A stretch of DNA of 64,000 nucleotides from assembly GCF_015832195.1 (NCBI RefSeq), contig NC_052019.1:43651016-43715015 (forward strand), given 5' to 3'. This stretch comes from Motacilla alba alba. Taxonomy: Eukaryota; Chordata; Aves; Passeriformes; Motacillidae. A program made the position numbers and the translations under genes. A model generated the notes under the pieces. That model did no database searches. It saw only the letters and a list, made by a program, of their open reading frames with translations, and had not been told where the DNA came from. Positions 1 to 12,300 of the stretch are shown here, one piece after another (the first letter of the stretch is position 1; each line of letters begins with the position of its first letter).

Positions 1-866
1 CCAGACACCTATGTTTAGGTAGCTAAATCTTTCCCCTAGCAGGCCCTACAGGTGTAATTCCTAAAGAGCTTAAGATAGAGGGACTTACGTGTTGTTTGTG
101 CCAAGCTGTTCTGAGACAGGAAGAAATACAGTGGAATTGGAACAGGACTAGTTTGAAAGCTATAACTCTATGGCAAATCCAGCAAGTGACAACCACTTCT
201 AATCAACAGGCATCCTTCTGTCTTCTTGAGAAAACAACTCCCTACTTGCTCTCCATTTACCACTAAACTCTGCTGAAAACGCATGCTCCATCATGCTTCT
301 GTACACCATATCTGGAAAGACTCACAGACTCCTTTTTCATTTCAAAGCCTGTCATTTTAGGTTGTACTCTTCAGAGTGGATCAACAAAATTGTTTTATAG
401 CAGGACACTGCAGTCCCCTGCCATCTTTTGAGTGTTCTTTCGTGTTGGTAGATTCTGGAAGGGTGGCTCCAAGCACAGCCACACTGCTCTCTGTGTTTGT
501 GTGGGATGTGTACAATCCAGTAAATCATCAGTGCCTTTACAGCATCTTCAATGGCCCACAGCCACCCTGCAGCCCGAGGATTTCCCTGCATATTTGCTCC
601 TAAGACCAATTTCCATGCTCTCATGAAGCCAAAATAAATCAAATAACGTGGATTGGTAGAGGATCCAGGCATAACTATAATCCTAGGATGATCTTGTCCT
701 AGCACTGTGAATCATTAGGGTAAACTCACTGTCTTTTGTCTCTTTATCTCAACAACTCATAGTGCCAATCCCATTCCTTTATTATCCAACCAGCGTATTT
801 TTATGCCTTCAGATTTCAGATTTGTCTTGTCAGGGTTTAGTTTGTCCGTTGTTCATTCCATGCAGG

Positions 867-1004
867 TATTCCTGGAAGTGTTCAAGGCCAGGTTGGATGG
901 CCTTTGAACAACCTGATCTAGTGGAAGGTGTCCCTGCTCAGAGGAGCTGAAGCCAGATGATCTTTAATGCCCCTTCCAATCCAAACCATTCTAGGATTCT
1001 ATGA
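867..1004 (+). mobile_element. CR1 LINE 3' end fragment
   Basis: The segment reads like the 3' untranslated end of a CR1 retrotransposon. It has the typical phrases 'gttcaaggccaggttggatg', 'caacctgatctagtgg' and 'gatgatctttaa', and it finishes with the ATTCTATGA-type terminal repeat on the plus strand. Only the last ~140 bp is present, as expected for a 5'-truncated insertion. Confidence 0.88.
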
Positions 1005-4000
1005 CCTGTAGGTGTGCTAATTTTGATGACCTACTAACACATGTGCCATCAGCACCTGCCATTCTCAGACACCTCTAATTATTTCTTTCTGATGCTTCTA
1101 GACATTCCTTCTCCATCCATGTCAGTGTGCCTTCCACTAATCTTTACAACTCCTGGCAGCATAAGAGAGTTGAAGAGCAATTGCTGATGTTCTTTGCAGG
1201 CATCACAAACACAGTCCAGAGGGTTTTATGCTGACAGCTGAAGTGACTGCACGCACTCAGAGCTCTTGGTAGTCTCAGCCAGGGCATATTGCAATGCCCC
1301 ATTGCTCAGGTTTGCAGAAAACACATCCTGCAAGTCCAGAGAGGACTCCATCCATAGAGAGCCAGCTGCTTTGGAGACCAGGAGCTTGTGTGGAATTCCC
1401 CCAGGCAAGGGCCTGCCTCCAAAAGCTCAGCCAAAATTACAACAGCAGCAGCACAGCTTCTTCCTCTGGTGGCAACCTACACTAAAATGTTGCCTACTGA
1501 AAAGAAACAGTAGAGGGCTTAGGGTCGACAGCAGATGGGGACACAAGGCAGCTGGTTTCCATTTCTAGCACTTTCTTTAGTCATTGCATAAACTTGAACA
1601 GCAATTTAATTCTATGCCTGGATTTCCTCTTTAGAACAGGGCTAGTAACTTCCCTGTAAACCACTGTCAAAAAGTCACTACACTTGTCCGTTTCCTTAAA
1701 GCAGCCACAGGGCTCAGCACAGCTTTGGGAGGTTGTGTGCCTGACAGCGAGGAGCTGCTTAACTGTGGTAGGATGCCATGGTCAGGACCACAGCAGAGGG
1801 AAGCAGAGGAAGAAAAAGGAAAAACAAAAGGGGAGCTGTATCCCAGACATGCAGAGCACAGATGGTGCAGGACAGAGTGGAAAGCTTGAAAAGCAAAAGT
1901 GGGACAGAAAAGCAAAAAAGTGGGACAGAAAGCAGACAGCTGTACTTCAAGGTATGTATGTTATAGACACTCTGTCCTGCCAAAAAAAACATAAGTGAAC
2001 AGAGCAGTGGTTGTCTGCCAGGTTGAAATTTAGGTGGTGTGGATAGAGGAACAGAGGTTAGCTAGAGTGCATGAAGACAATTCAGTCCATTCTACACATG
2101 CTCCAAAACTCAAAGATTAGGGGTGGTGGGAGCACTTTAAAGATTACAACTGCTTACATGGCTCTAGAGCACGAGGAGCTGGCTGAACTACAGGATTCGA
2201 TGCTCAAGGAGATTTTGCACAATTAAAAAAATATTCTGCAGATGGCAGAAGAGGAGGAACAGATGGAAAGCTCCCCACAGCAACAGCCATGTGGCTGCAG
2301 CCACCAGCTCAGTTGATAAGATGTGAAGAAATTTCATATCCAGTACGAACACAGTGGGATAAGCTTCCTTTATACCCAGCGGCACACAGCCAAGATCTAC
2401 GCTCTTCATCTCTTGGACACAAAAGCTGATGTTTCCACCTCAGAGCATTTTGCTCACTACCACAGCTACTAAGAGGGTCTGTGGCCTCTTGACTCAGAAA
2501 AGCAGCTCTACAATCTTGGGCATGGCTACCTTGGTTCAAGACAGAAGTTTCATCCAGTATGACACATCTGCTACACCACCTACAGAAATGTTTCACGCAC
2601 AGACTGAGCCAAGCACAGAGGAGTTCATTCACTCTCTGCCAAACCATGTCACTAAAAAACAAAAACTCCTGTGTCTGGGTCAGTCAGTATCCACCAAGGT
2701 GGGGTAGGTCTCTTGGCGGGAGGACAGCATGGCAGCATTTCTTTTTTCTGCCTGAAAGGGAGTTAAATCATAGGTTTTTACAATGACTATGTTTACATAG
2801 TCAAAGAGAACTGTCTGGACATCATTCATTTTGGAAGCCTTGATCCAACACTTGCAGGGACCAAGTCACTCTAGTCAGGGAGATATCACCATCTCCCAGA
2901 CTAGAGTGGAAGAAAACTTCCTCCTGCTATGTTGAAATCATATGTAGACCTCTTCATCTTCCCAATCCCTCAAATACAAAATTTTAAAGATTTTCATAAG
3001 TTTTAAAATGTTATTTTCCTCTTTCAAGGCCAACACAAGGTTTTCCGTGCTTGAAGACTAATGACAATCTATCAGAAAAATCAAAGGCATTTGAACAGGT
3101 TTACTTGCAGAATCTAGTGAAGTGTCACGCTACCTCTTCCACATGATGCTAGACTTACCAGTGCAGCTCTAGTGTGGAAACAAATACCAACCACACAAAT
3201 ACCCCTCACACATCTAATTTAATTGTCACTTAGTTTCAAAATGACCCTGTCCTTCCCATGATTTTTAATCTCTAATGGTGGCAGCATCTTCAGTGATGTG
3301 CATGTGGAGCATGCTTGAATGAAAGTGCCATTAAACCATGAGAATTTGCCACAAGTTGTTTGCCATGACATGTAATGGAAGCCAACAGAGTCTCCATTTA
3401 CTTATACTGTCTTCCCTACGGTTGGTGTCTGCTAAATGGCTGTGGCAGCATTCAGGAATGCCAGCACCACACTCCACAAGGCAGCAGACCCTGATCTGAT
3501 AAGGTTTCTGAAAACCCTGTGCATAACAGCGAGGCCAGCAGGGCAGACAGGATTGCAGCACAGAGTACAGCTGCTTCCAGACATGGCTTGTTAGAAAATG
3601 AGTACAGGCAGGGTCAGAGAAGGACTATTTCATATATGCAAAACAAGCAAGAAAAAGGAGCGAACCAGCAAATTTCAGAGAAGCCAGCCCCCAAAACCAG
3701 CAAATGTGAAGTTTTTGAGAAGGGTTTAAAGAAGAAACATGCCCACAAGACGCTGCAGGGGAAAAACAAAGCACCAGCATAGCTGAAGAAAACCGCTCCC
3801 AGAGATCTGCAGCACACCAACAGATAGGCTTTGCAGGCACAACCACAGTTCCCTCCAATGCAGGAAGCCTTATTTCTGTTCCAGCTGTGCCCCTCCCAGG
3901 CTTCTCAGCTCAAATAAATGCTCCTTATCTTCATGTCTGCCTGTTTACTGAAGCCTGCCTAGAGTGGTGTGACCCAGATTGTGCTTAAACACAGCCAAGC

Positions 4001-7000
4001 TCAGCACAGTAGCAGTCAGCCACCCTCTCTGGACATGGTGCTTGGATCCCGAAGAGCCTGTTGTCATAGTTCAGCTGTATCAAATGCTCAGACTATACGG
4101 ACAGGAAATATCTGGCCTAGACCAACTAGTAAAATGTCACTTCTCCCTTCTTTTTAGTCCTCTGTCATCTCAGTCCCTATATGGACGAATGGAAATGAAT
4201 CACAAGCATAGGAGTGTTTTCAAGTGAGCAAAGGAGGGCACACTGAGTCTCACAGCAGGTTGCTACACCTGCCTCTAAATTACATATAAAACGCTTTCAT
4301 GCAGCACACAGAGCATAAGTATTCAACTACTTACCTAGCTTGAATTCAAGCTAGGAATTTATATGAAATAAATTTTACTCAGCATGGGACTCTCCGGGAA
4401 GGTGTGTCATGCTCCACAGCCCAGGTCCTGCATACCACTCCAAACCTGAACACAACCGCAATGAAGCAATTCCTGCTTATTGGGACATCTCTGGCTCATA
4501 GAGATCCATTTGGCTACACGTGCTCTTTAAAAATTAACACTGCTGAAACAGGGCAAATAAACAAAGGAGGTCAGAATCACCTGCAAGTACTTTACCAATG
4601 CAAGACCACTACTACCATTCACTCCGAACAGCAAAACCTCACAGTTAGCACTAATTTAGCCAGGAAAGTAGGCAAAAACTCCACCATTATATATCTGCAA
4701 GTAACACCACAAGCTTTACAATTAAGACGTGCAGTCATGACCACACTAAGTTAAGATCACAGGAGCAGGACATGGTGCTACCCATGGTGGGCACTCCTGA
4801 AATGAGTGGCCACAGAGGAGACAGATGCCTGACCCATGGAATCACATCCCTAATCAGAACACACCCAGAGGTCACCTCTGCCATAGAGAGGGGTTCAAGG
4901 CTCCTGCCATTTAGTCGAAAAAGACATTTTTCCATATGGAGCCATTTTAGTGCAAAGCAGTCATACTCCTTTTGTTTAAAGAGCACATCCCTTAAGCTGT
5001 TTCAGGTTTTCCTCCCACAACACCAAGTCCTCCAATTTAAAAAGGGCAAAAGCCAGTCGGCATTGGAGGCTGTGAATGTGAAAGGACTGAACTAGAAGGA
5101 ACCTAAGAGAGAAGCAACTGCTCAACCTCCAAAGCCTTGTCAGCATCCATACTTGCAGATAGCACCCCATTTTCTGTTGGAGGAAGGTGTTCTAGAACAA
5201 AGTGTGAGCCTGCTCCCAGCCATGGCCACAGCTCAGTCCAAGGCAGAGCAGGAGTGCGTACTGACCACACCCAGCTACCTCATGGATCTCCACCTGGGGA
5301 GTCCTCCTGGTCACATGTCACTGCCACCCCATGGGGCTGCCAAACATGAAGTCCCTGAAAAGAGGCTGGAATGGTCTTGGTTGCAGCAGGAATGATGTTC
5401 TATACATTTAGCCCATCTCAAAAGCCTGCAGTCAGTAACTGGGTCTCCTCTACTCTCCATACTTACATACAGACTTCCAACTTCTTTATAAAGGGCCTGT
5501 CGGTTGTTATTAGAAAGAACATACACAGATCTTACCTGGCACAAGCTTCTCTCCAGAAGAGACTAACGTTTATTAGTGGAAGAAAAAGGGAAAAGGAGGA
5601 ATTAAAAACAGCCATGGGAAGTGTGAGAGGGTGAGAGAAATGAGTGAAAAAACACTGCTTTCTCAAGGTCACCAAAGAACAGTCAAGGCCTGCAGTGAAA
5701 TGCCAAGAGCTCTCCAAGGGCATGAGAACATAAGGTGAACTGAGCTTTTTACTTATTTCCACTGGTGAGAACAGCCCCCTCCTCACTGCAATGTTAATTT
5801 CCAACAAAATATGGAAACAAATACCTTGTTAGACTAAATTATTAAATTACCTTACTATCAGATAAGCTCAGGCAAAAGCAGAGTCTGAGCACAGCTGAGC
5901 TGCTGTGAGCGGCCTCTGTAGCCACATCTCCAACAAGGAGTTAATAATGGGAGGCACGAACTGTTGTAACCTCTCTTTCCCATTTGCTCAGGCATTTGCT
6001 CACTGAAACAGAGGCTACTGCTCTTTAACCTGTCTGAGAAACCTTTTCCCCTAACATAACCCCAAAATTCTGTGAAGCCCTCTCATGTTCATATAAATAT
6101 ATATTAAGAAATCTACTTGAAAGCACTCATGTTGAAATTAGTCTGCAATCCCTTTGTTTAAAGTTGCTACTGTTCCACAAACGCTGTCTGCTGTAGTAGT
6201 AGAATTGCTCAAGTACAGCTCCTGAAATGTGAAATAAAAAGCAGCAATAGAACAAAGCCTCTAACTTGAACAAGGCAATCAATGTCTGCATGCTTTTTTT
6301 CTGCATAAAAAAGAGATTGGATTGTTTTTTACATAGTTGTCAATTATTTTTTCCAGCACGGGAAGACTCCTCTAATAAATTAAAATATTCATTACAGCAG
6401 AAGCTCTCAGCAAGCTTCTTTGGATGAACAAGTAAGATCAACCTGAAAAAACACTTTTTGGCTGAATATGAGCATCACTAGTAAAATCACCAAACCATTT
6501 TTCCCCCTGTGGTATGAAGTATCCAGGAAAATTAATTTCATTACTGAGTGTTGTGAACTAGCCTCATGCATGGGATTTAAGCCATTCAGCCATGGCAATG
6601 TTGCTGATCCACTAGAGAAGACAAATCATGAGCTGAGCTGATGCCAAGACCCCCAAGACTGCTGAAATCATCTCATGCTTTACAGACCAAATTCAGTACC
6701 TGACATGTTTAAAAATATGAAATTATTTTAATAAGTTTGTTTACATTTCAAACAAATCAGCAAACATTGTTAAAATTCACTTCATCTCAAAATCACAGAA
6801 TCAAATATTCTGTGAAAATACTTACACCTTACAGTTTGACATTAATCCAACAGATAAAATAGTATCTGGAATGATTCTACTGATTTCTGCAGCTCGCTGA
6901 TAGTAAACATCTCAACCTACTCAAACAGAAAACAGTTATGATTTAACCCTTATCTCAAAATATCTTTTTGAAGTTACTTAGCAAAAATAAACAACTCTGT

Positions 7001-7059
7001 ACTTAAAATAAATGATGTACAATTACAACAGCTCTTATGCAACCTGTAGTATAATCTGT

Positions 7060-7077
7060 AAAAAAAAAAAAAAAAAA
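7060..7077. repeat. Poly-A run (18 bp)
   Basis: An uninterrupted run of 18 A. No retrotransposon body is recognisable upstream of it. Confidence 0.9.
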
Positions 7078-7465
7078 GTTTCTCATTTGACTGTGAGCCT
7101 GGTTCCAGACCTGTAAATAAAGACTAGCGATAAAGCCCCTGGCTGCCACCATGCCCAGGGGAGATCTGCTGAACTACTCAGTTTTGTTACAGAAACTTGC
7201 ACAACAGTAACTCAGACACAGAAAAAGTAAATTACCGTGGTACTTCAGAAAAAGAGGATACTACAGTCACTCCAGTGACAAGCACGTATATAAGAATTTG
7301 CCCAAAATATGGGCTGACAGATAAACAGCATTTTAGAAGAAAGCATATCAGAGATTTATATTTTACCTGGTGAAAATCCATCAAGTAGGGCTACAAAAGG
7401 AAAAAAACAACTTTAAAGTTCAACAAAGTTCCCTACAAGAGAGCAACTATTTGCTTTTAGGCAAA

Positions 7466-7560
7466 AAAAAACCCAACAAAAACAAACCAACCAAAAAATC
7501 CCAAAAAAAAGAAAACCCAAAAAACCAACAACTCTCAGGGGAAAAAAAGCCACCAAAAAC
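7466..7560. repeat. A-rich low-complexity tract
   Basis: Mixed A-runs separated by C and G (aaaaccc/aaacc type) over about 95 bp. A 64-codon lysine-rich reading frame through it is a composition artefact. Confidence 0.8.
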
Positions 7561-7920
7561 ATAACTCTGAAGCAGTTATGACTGTCCAAATCTGTGACTC
7601 AAGAGAGAAATCGTATGAAGCAACTGAGACTTGACTAATACTTCTCCCTCCTGCATGAACTTAAAATGGAAATTTTCACAGTTCCATTGATGCAGTTTAA
7701 CAGTCAGAAGAGCACAGCGGGGCTGGGAGGAGTTTGATTAGTCGAACAGTCAGTGGTCTTAACAAAGTTTATTAATTGGTTATTTTGTGTCCTGAATGCA
7801 GGTGGTAAATAGTGAATTGTAATGCAGGGACAGCAATTTTTTTTTTTCTTCAAACCAAGAGCAACCAAAATATATTATTCCACTTTTCAGAACCATTCTA
7901 ATGCAAAGTTGATCACATTA

Positions 7921-8090
7921 ATGGTGCACTTTGTAACAGCCCATGGAGACAAAGCAAATGAGTACTTTGGCCTCTTTTGAATATCATCTTATCTGAGGCC
8001 TGGGGAGTAAGCAGAAGTTGCTAGTAATTAACTGTGGCCTTTAATAATAAAATTATATTAATCTTCCAATGCTAGATTTTGTAATAAAGG
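7921..8090. other. Possible conserved non-coding block
   Basis: An AT-rich, non-repetitive stretch with several homeodomain-like TAAT/ATTA cores and no coding potential, between homopolymer tracts downstream of ERI1. This is a judgement from texture only, with no alignment behind it. Confidence 0.2.
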
Positions 8091-8172
8091 CATAGCTTCA
8101 CGATGGCAGAAGAACAAGGAGATACCAAAAACAGCTGAACACGTCTTTAGCCATGAATGAGAAGCTTCTTGG

Positions 8173-8194
8173 TTTTTTTTTTTTTTTTTTTTTT
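8173..8194. repeat. Poly-T run (22 bp)
   Basis: Uninterrupted run of 22 T on the plus strand. Confidence 0.9.
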
Positions 8195-8924
8195 ATGTAG
8201 TAATCACAGAGCATGAAATTTTGACAACTTGGCATGTTTTGAACTTACTTTTACTTCACTCATTTTTAAGAGCAAATGGCTGCTGGTGTCTAAAAACAAC
8301 ATTAAATGAAGGGCAGCTTTGCAGGAATAGGAGATGGGATCTTTAAAGTCAAAATCTAAAGAACCTTTTTTTTTTTGAAACACAGGTTAGAAAAATACCA
8401 TCATACTATATTAATGAAATTTTTATTCAACACCCAGCTCTTCCATTTGATAGGGAAGCAGACAAACATATACCTTAAAGAAGAACCCCAAACAGCAGAG
8501 TACTCCTCTACTGCTTTAGAACTGATGAATGCACACCCATTTCTTCTAGGCTTTGTAAAAAACAAAAAAAAAATTGGTAGGAACCCTTAGCAGAGTGCCT
8601 TATCAGGAAGGGCCAGCCCAACCACTGCTCTTTCAGTCCTTCCAGGAATGGCTTATTTGTGTGCAATGAATAAGCAGATGCTAGATATCATTGGAGTACA
8701 TCACAGTGAACAAATACTGCCCACAGGCTGGGGTGGTACAGCAGCACAGGCCCAATCCCTCTTAGCAGGTGTTCAAATTACATGTTCTTAAAAGCTTAAC
8801 ACTTTGTCTGGATTCCAGATATCAACCTCACTGCTGGCAAAGTTGGAAACAACAACAGAAGTCATCAGTACAAAAAGAAATTGCTGTAATATGCTTCTAA
8901 GAACAAACAGCTTCCATGCTCCTC

Positions 8925-8930
8925 TTTATT
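8925..8930 (-). terminator. ERI1: Candidate ERI1 polyadenylation signal
   Basis: AATAAA on the minus strand, about 130 nt past the ERI1 stop codon. A GU-rich stretch (tgttgttgttt) follows further downstream on the minus strand around 8,850. It would give a short 3' untranslated region. Longer isoforms ending further left cannot be excluded. Confidence 0.55.
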
Positions 8931-9059
8931 TCAACAGAGATATTAGTTAAGGTGCTTTAGGATTCTGCATGGCAGACAAGCTGGCAGAGGTGGCTTTAAT
9001 AAGCTCTGGAGTCTTTAGCGGGTATCTGAGGGCAGCCCCCGGGGCAGAGCCCTGAACTG

Positions 9060-9302
9060 CTAGTTTCTGTAGCGGGGCATCTGTGGAGCAGGGGCTCCCT
9101 CTAAGGGGGCTGAGGAGGAGACTGTCATCAGCTGTCCACCGTGAATTCTCTCATTCACCCGTAGGTCACAGCCATCCTGCAGCATCCTTATAGCTATCCT
9201 TGCAATGTTTTTAGAGTCATCAAGTCCACTGTGAGGTCTCCCATCATAATTCATGCCCAGATTTTCAAGCATGATTGTCAGCTTGGTCTGGTTCCTAGGA
9301 AC
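9060..9302 (-). CDS. ERI1: ERI1 coding exon 7 (terminal)
   Basis: Residues 258-337 and the TAG stop. It carries the Exo III part of the nuclease site, GRPHSGLDDSKNIARIA, with H281 and D286. The acceptor reads CATCAG before GTT CCT AGG (VPRNQTKL). Confidence 0.96.
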   Translation of the reverse strand, partial: VPRNQTKLTIMLENLGMNYDGRPHSGLDDSKNIARIAIRMLQDGCDLRVNERIHGGQLMTVSSSAPLEGAPAPQMPRYRN

Positions 9303-12300
9303 CTGATGGAGAAAGTGAGTAACAGTCAAGGATTAGGTTTGGTACCAAGTCTTTTTAATCTAACACGGGGCAGTAGAAACACATGCAGATTTGAAGCCTA
9401 CTTAAGTCACATATGACTTTCATGTTGCCTTCTGTCAGATCACTTAGCATTTAACTTCAAAGCACCTTGGTGAGACAGACACTCTCATTTTTACAGAGGA
9501 GAAATAGTCAACAGGAGTTTGTCTAGACCTGGGACCTGCGTCAAGAGCCTCTGACCAGCACCAGCTCAAGATACACTTGTGCTGGCAAGGGTGGAAGCTG
9601 TGACCTAGATAAGTTTAAACATTGTTATAAAAAACCAAAAAACAGAGGCATTGCAGAGAGAATCTGAGTTTGGTTTTCGTTTTAAATTCTAAGTGATTAA
9701 AGAAGCACCAAGCTCCTGATTCTCACTGACACACTGAATGCCTTCAACCTTCACAGGATCTGATCAGCAACACCGACAGCAACCCTTTAATATTTGTCCA
9801 GCACAAAGTAAAGCTCTTCCCTTATTAAATGTCAATCTCTCTTTTATCTAGAGGTTACACTTAGGATGAAAAAGCCCTTCAAAAGAAGACCATTAGCTAG
9901 GCTGAAATCCCTTTTAAAAATGTATTTTAGTATAGAATGATTGGGAATTTGCTAGAATATCCAATAACTCATTTTATGGTAGTCTGGCAGAAAGCAGCAA
10001 TAAGGTCCAGCACTGAACTCAGTATTACTTTTCTCTTGACAATTTGATTCCACTGTAGATACATCTTAATCTTTCTCTGCCTCCATTACACTGTCAAAAG
10101 TCAAGATTCTATGAAGGTAATGGTACAAATTAGTTTTGTAGTGTATTGCATGCAAACAGGAAAAAATAATCGAAAAATCAAGACAGTCTTTTCAGCTGAG
10201 CTACTTGATCTAAGAGGACCCATATAACATTTTCAGACAATCCTTCAAGGAGCACAACCCGATTCTTAAAAACAAGATTAAAATCAAAATGCAGTAATTA
10301 TATGATCTTCAATTAGTGAAGTGAGATCTGCACATGAAACACATTTGAAAACCAGGCATCAGGCAACTAGTTTAAATACTATAATTTTATACTACACAAG
10401 TAGAGATGACAAGCACATGAGGTCATTCTAGACTTTTAAACCAAGAATTTGTAAGAGAAACAGCAATTTGTACAAACCTTATAGAAGTTCCCATATGATT
10501 TGCGAATATTGATCCACTTTTTGGCAAAAGAAGGGTATTTGATACGGCTAATACGGCACTGGATGTTCAAAAATTTACTCATATCCCAAGATCTTAGAAA
10601 GTCAAAAGAGGAAAACATTAGTCATATATAATCCTGTGTTCTACATATTGCACAGCTGTACAACTAAAAGCTGTCTTGTGTGTGGTGATCAGTAGAATGA
10701 AAACAGTTTAGGAAAGGCTCATTTGCTATATTCCTGGCAAAGAATTTTTTGATATGAATTTGTTAATCGTGGGGGAAAAAATAATGACAGGAGCAAGACT
10801 TTCACCAGGCTGGTTTCAGGTCCACAACGGTTAGGACAAAAAACAGCACACCAACTACCCCATCAACACTGAAAACTGCCAATAAATTAGATGCTTACAC
10901 AGCCCTTGGGGAAGCAAGCGACACCTTAAACCTTCCTGATTATTTGGGTATGCATTTATCTCTCTACTTCAGGTAGGTTACTGAAACTAGACTGCACCTA
11001 GTTTTATGAGAAACCGGATCTCTATGAAAATATGGAGAAATTATAATCCTATTTATTTAGCAGCCTGCCTTCCTGAAGGGAACCACCCCAACAAGTTTGT
11101 AAGCTGCAAGCTAAAGTAAAGCTTTTTTCTCCCATCTCTTCTACTTGTCTATGCAATCTCATCTATACAACAGAGATTTCAATGCACCTGTTTTCCTTAA
11201 GGAATTTCATTGAGGGGATTCCTCTGGAGGGGAATTCCAGAGACATTTAGGCCCCGTAATATAACCAGTCTTGTATCAGCTTTGCTTTAGCATTTTCTTT
11301 TTTTAATTCACTGTTGCTTCCAAAGACAGCAATGTAATTATAGGCTAAAAATTAAAAATTGCAGAGTGTTATTTTCAGGTATCATGTGCTAGATATAAAT
11401 GGAGAATTACAGCAACACAAAGTACAAAGTCTTCAGCATCACTCTGCTTCATACAGACCACTAGGAAAGAAATGGCGCCATCTGATGGATTTAAGCTTCA
11501 TTTTGAATAGTTCAGTTCAGCTTTACCAATATTACCAAAAGCTTCAAGTAAAATAAAACCAGCAACATGGCAGTGTCCTGATCCATCTTTAGCAATGCCC
11601 TCACAAATACTAAACATGGTTTTGCAGTTTAGAGTGTGCTGCAGGCTGCATAAGGACATACCCATCAGTCAACATGGAATAGGTGTACTTTGTTCCCAGT
11701 TCTCGTTGTCTCATCCACTCTATGACATTCTGCAGAACTTGAGGAAAAATATCAGCTTTATCAACAATGTCCTAAGGAAACAAAAAAAAAAAAAAAAAAA
11801 AACCAACCAAAAAACACAACAAAACCAAAAATCAACAAAGTAAGGAACATTTTTTTCAGAAAAAAATCCCTCAGCATTAAGTGTATAAACTGTATTGGTA
11901 CATGGGCAATTAAAAACTTGGCTTTATCAAAATATTTACAAAACCAGACTACACGTTAACAGATTACTGGACAGGTTTTTCTAAACTGAAAAAATAGCAC
12001 CACAAAAGCACTGCTACAAGAGCCAACCTCCTAATAGCTTCTGTAAAGGTAACAAGGTTAGTCTGCAGTTGAACCTGGATTAAACCCTTTGAGGTTGTTT
12101 CCCAGGCTCCTTCTTAAGTCACTTATCACAAGCCATTGCCATCCTAAGACTCTGACTCTTCAGAACAAAAATATTAGGAGAGGAACTGATGCAATTCAAA
12201 AGGTGCTTTGCCCTACTAAAGATTAAACTTCTCCACATGAATTAAAGAGAATACTTTTCCCCACAAAATGACCAGCTTAGTGAAATCAGCTCTGTGATAA

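Larger units (their letters stand above)
1..8900. other. Gene-poor region downstream of ERI1
   Basis: I see no exon with a recognisable product here. Reading frames are short and random-looking. The stretch holds a CR1 LINE 3' end near 0.9 kb, several homopolymer A or T runs, an A-rich tract at 7.5 kb and an AT-rich block at about 7.9-8.1 kb that may be conserved non-coding DNA. Part of it could be an extended ERI1 3' untranslated region if the proximal polyadenylation signal is skipped. That is inference only. Confidence 0.6.

Noticed and set aside
9470..9560. Possible MIR-like SINE (ttttacagaggagaaa ... cctgggacctgc)
   Set aside because: Only two short phrases match. The rest does not align with the MIR core from memory, so it is too weak to annotate.
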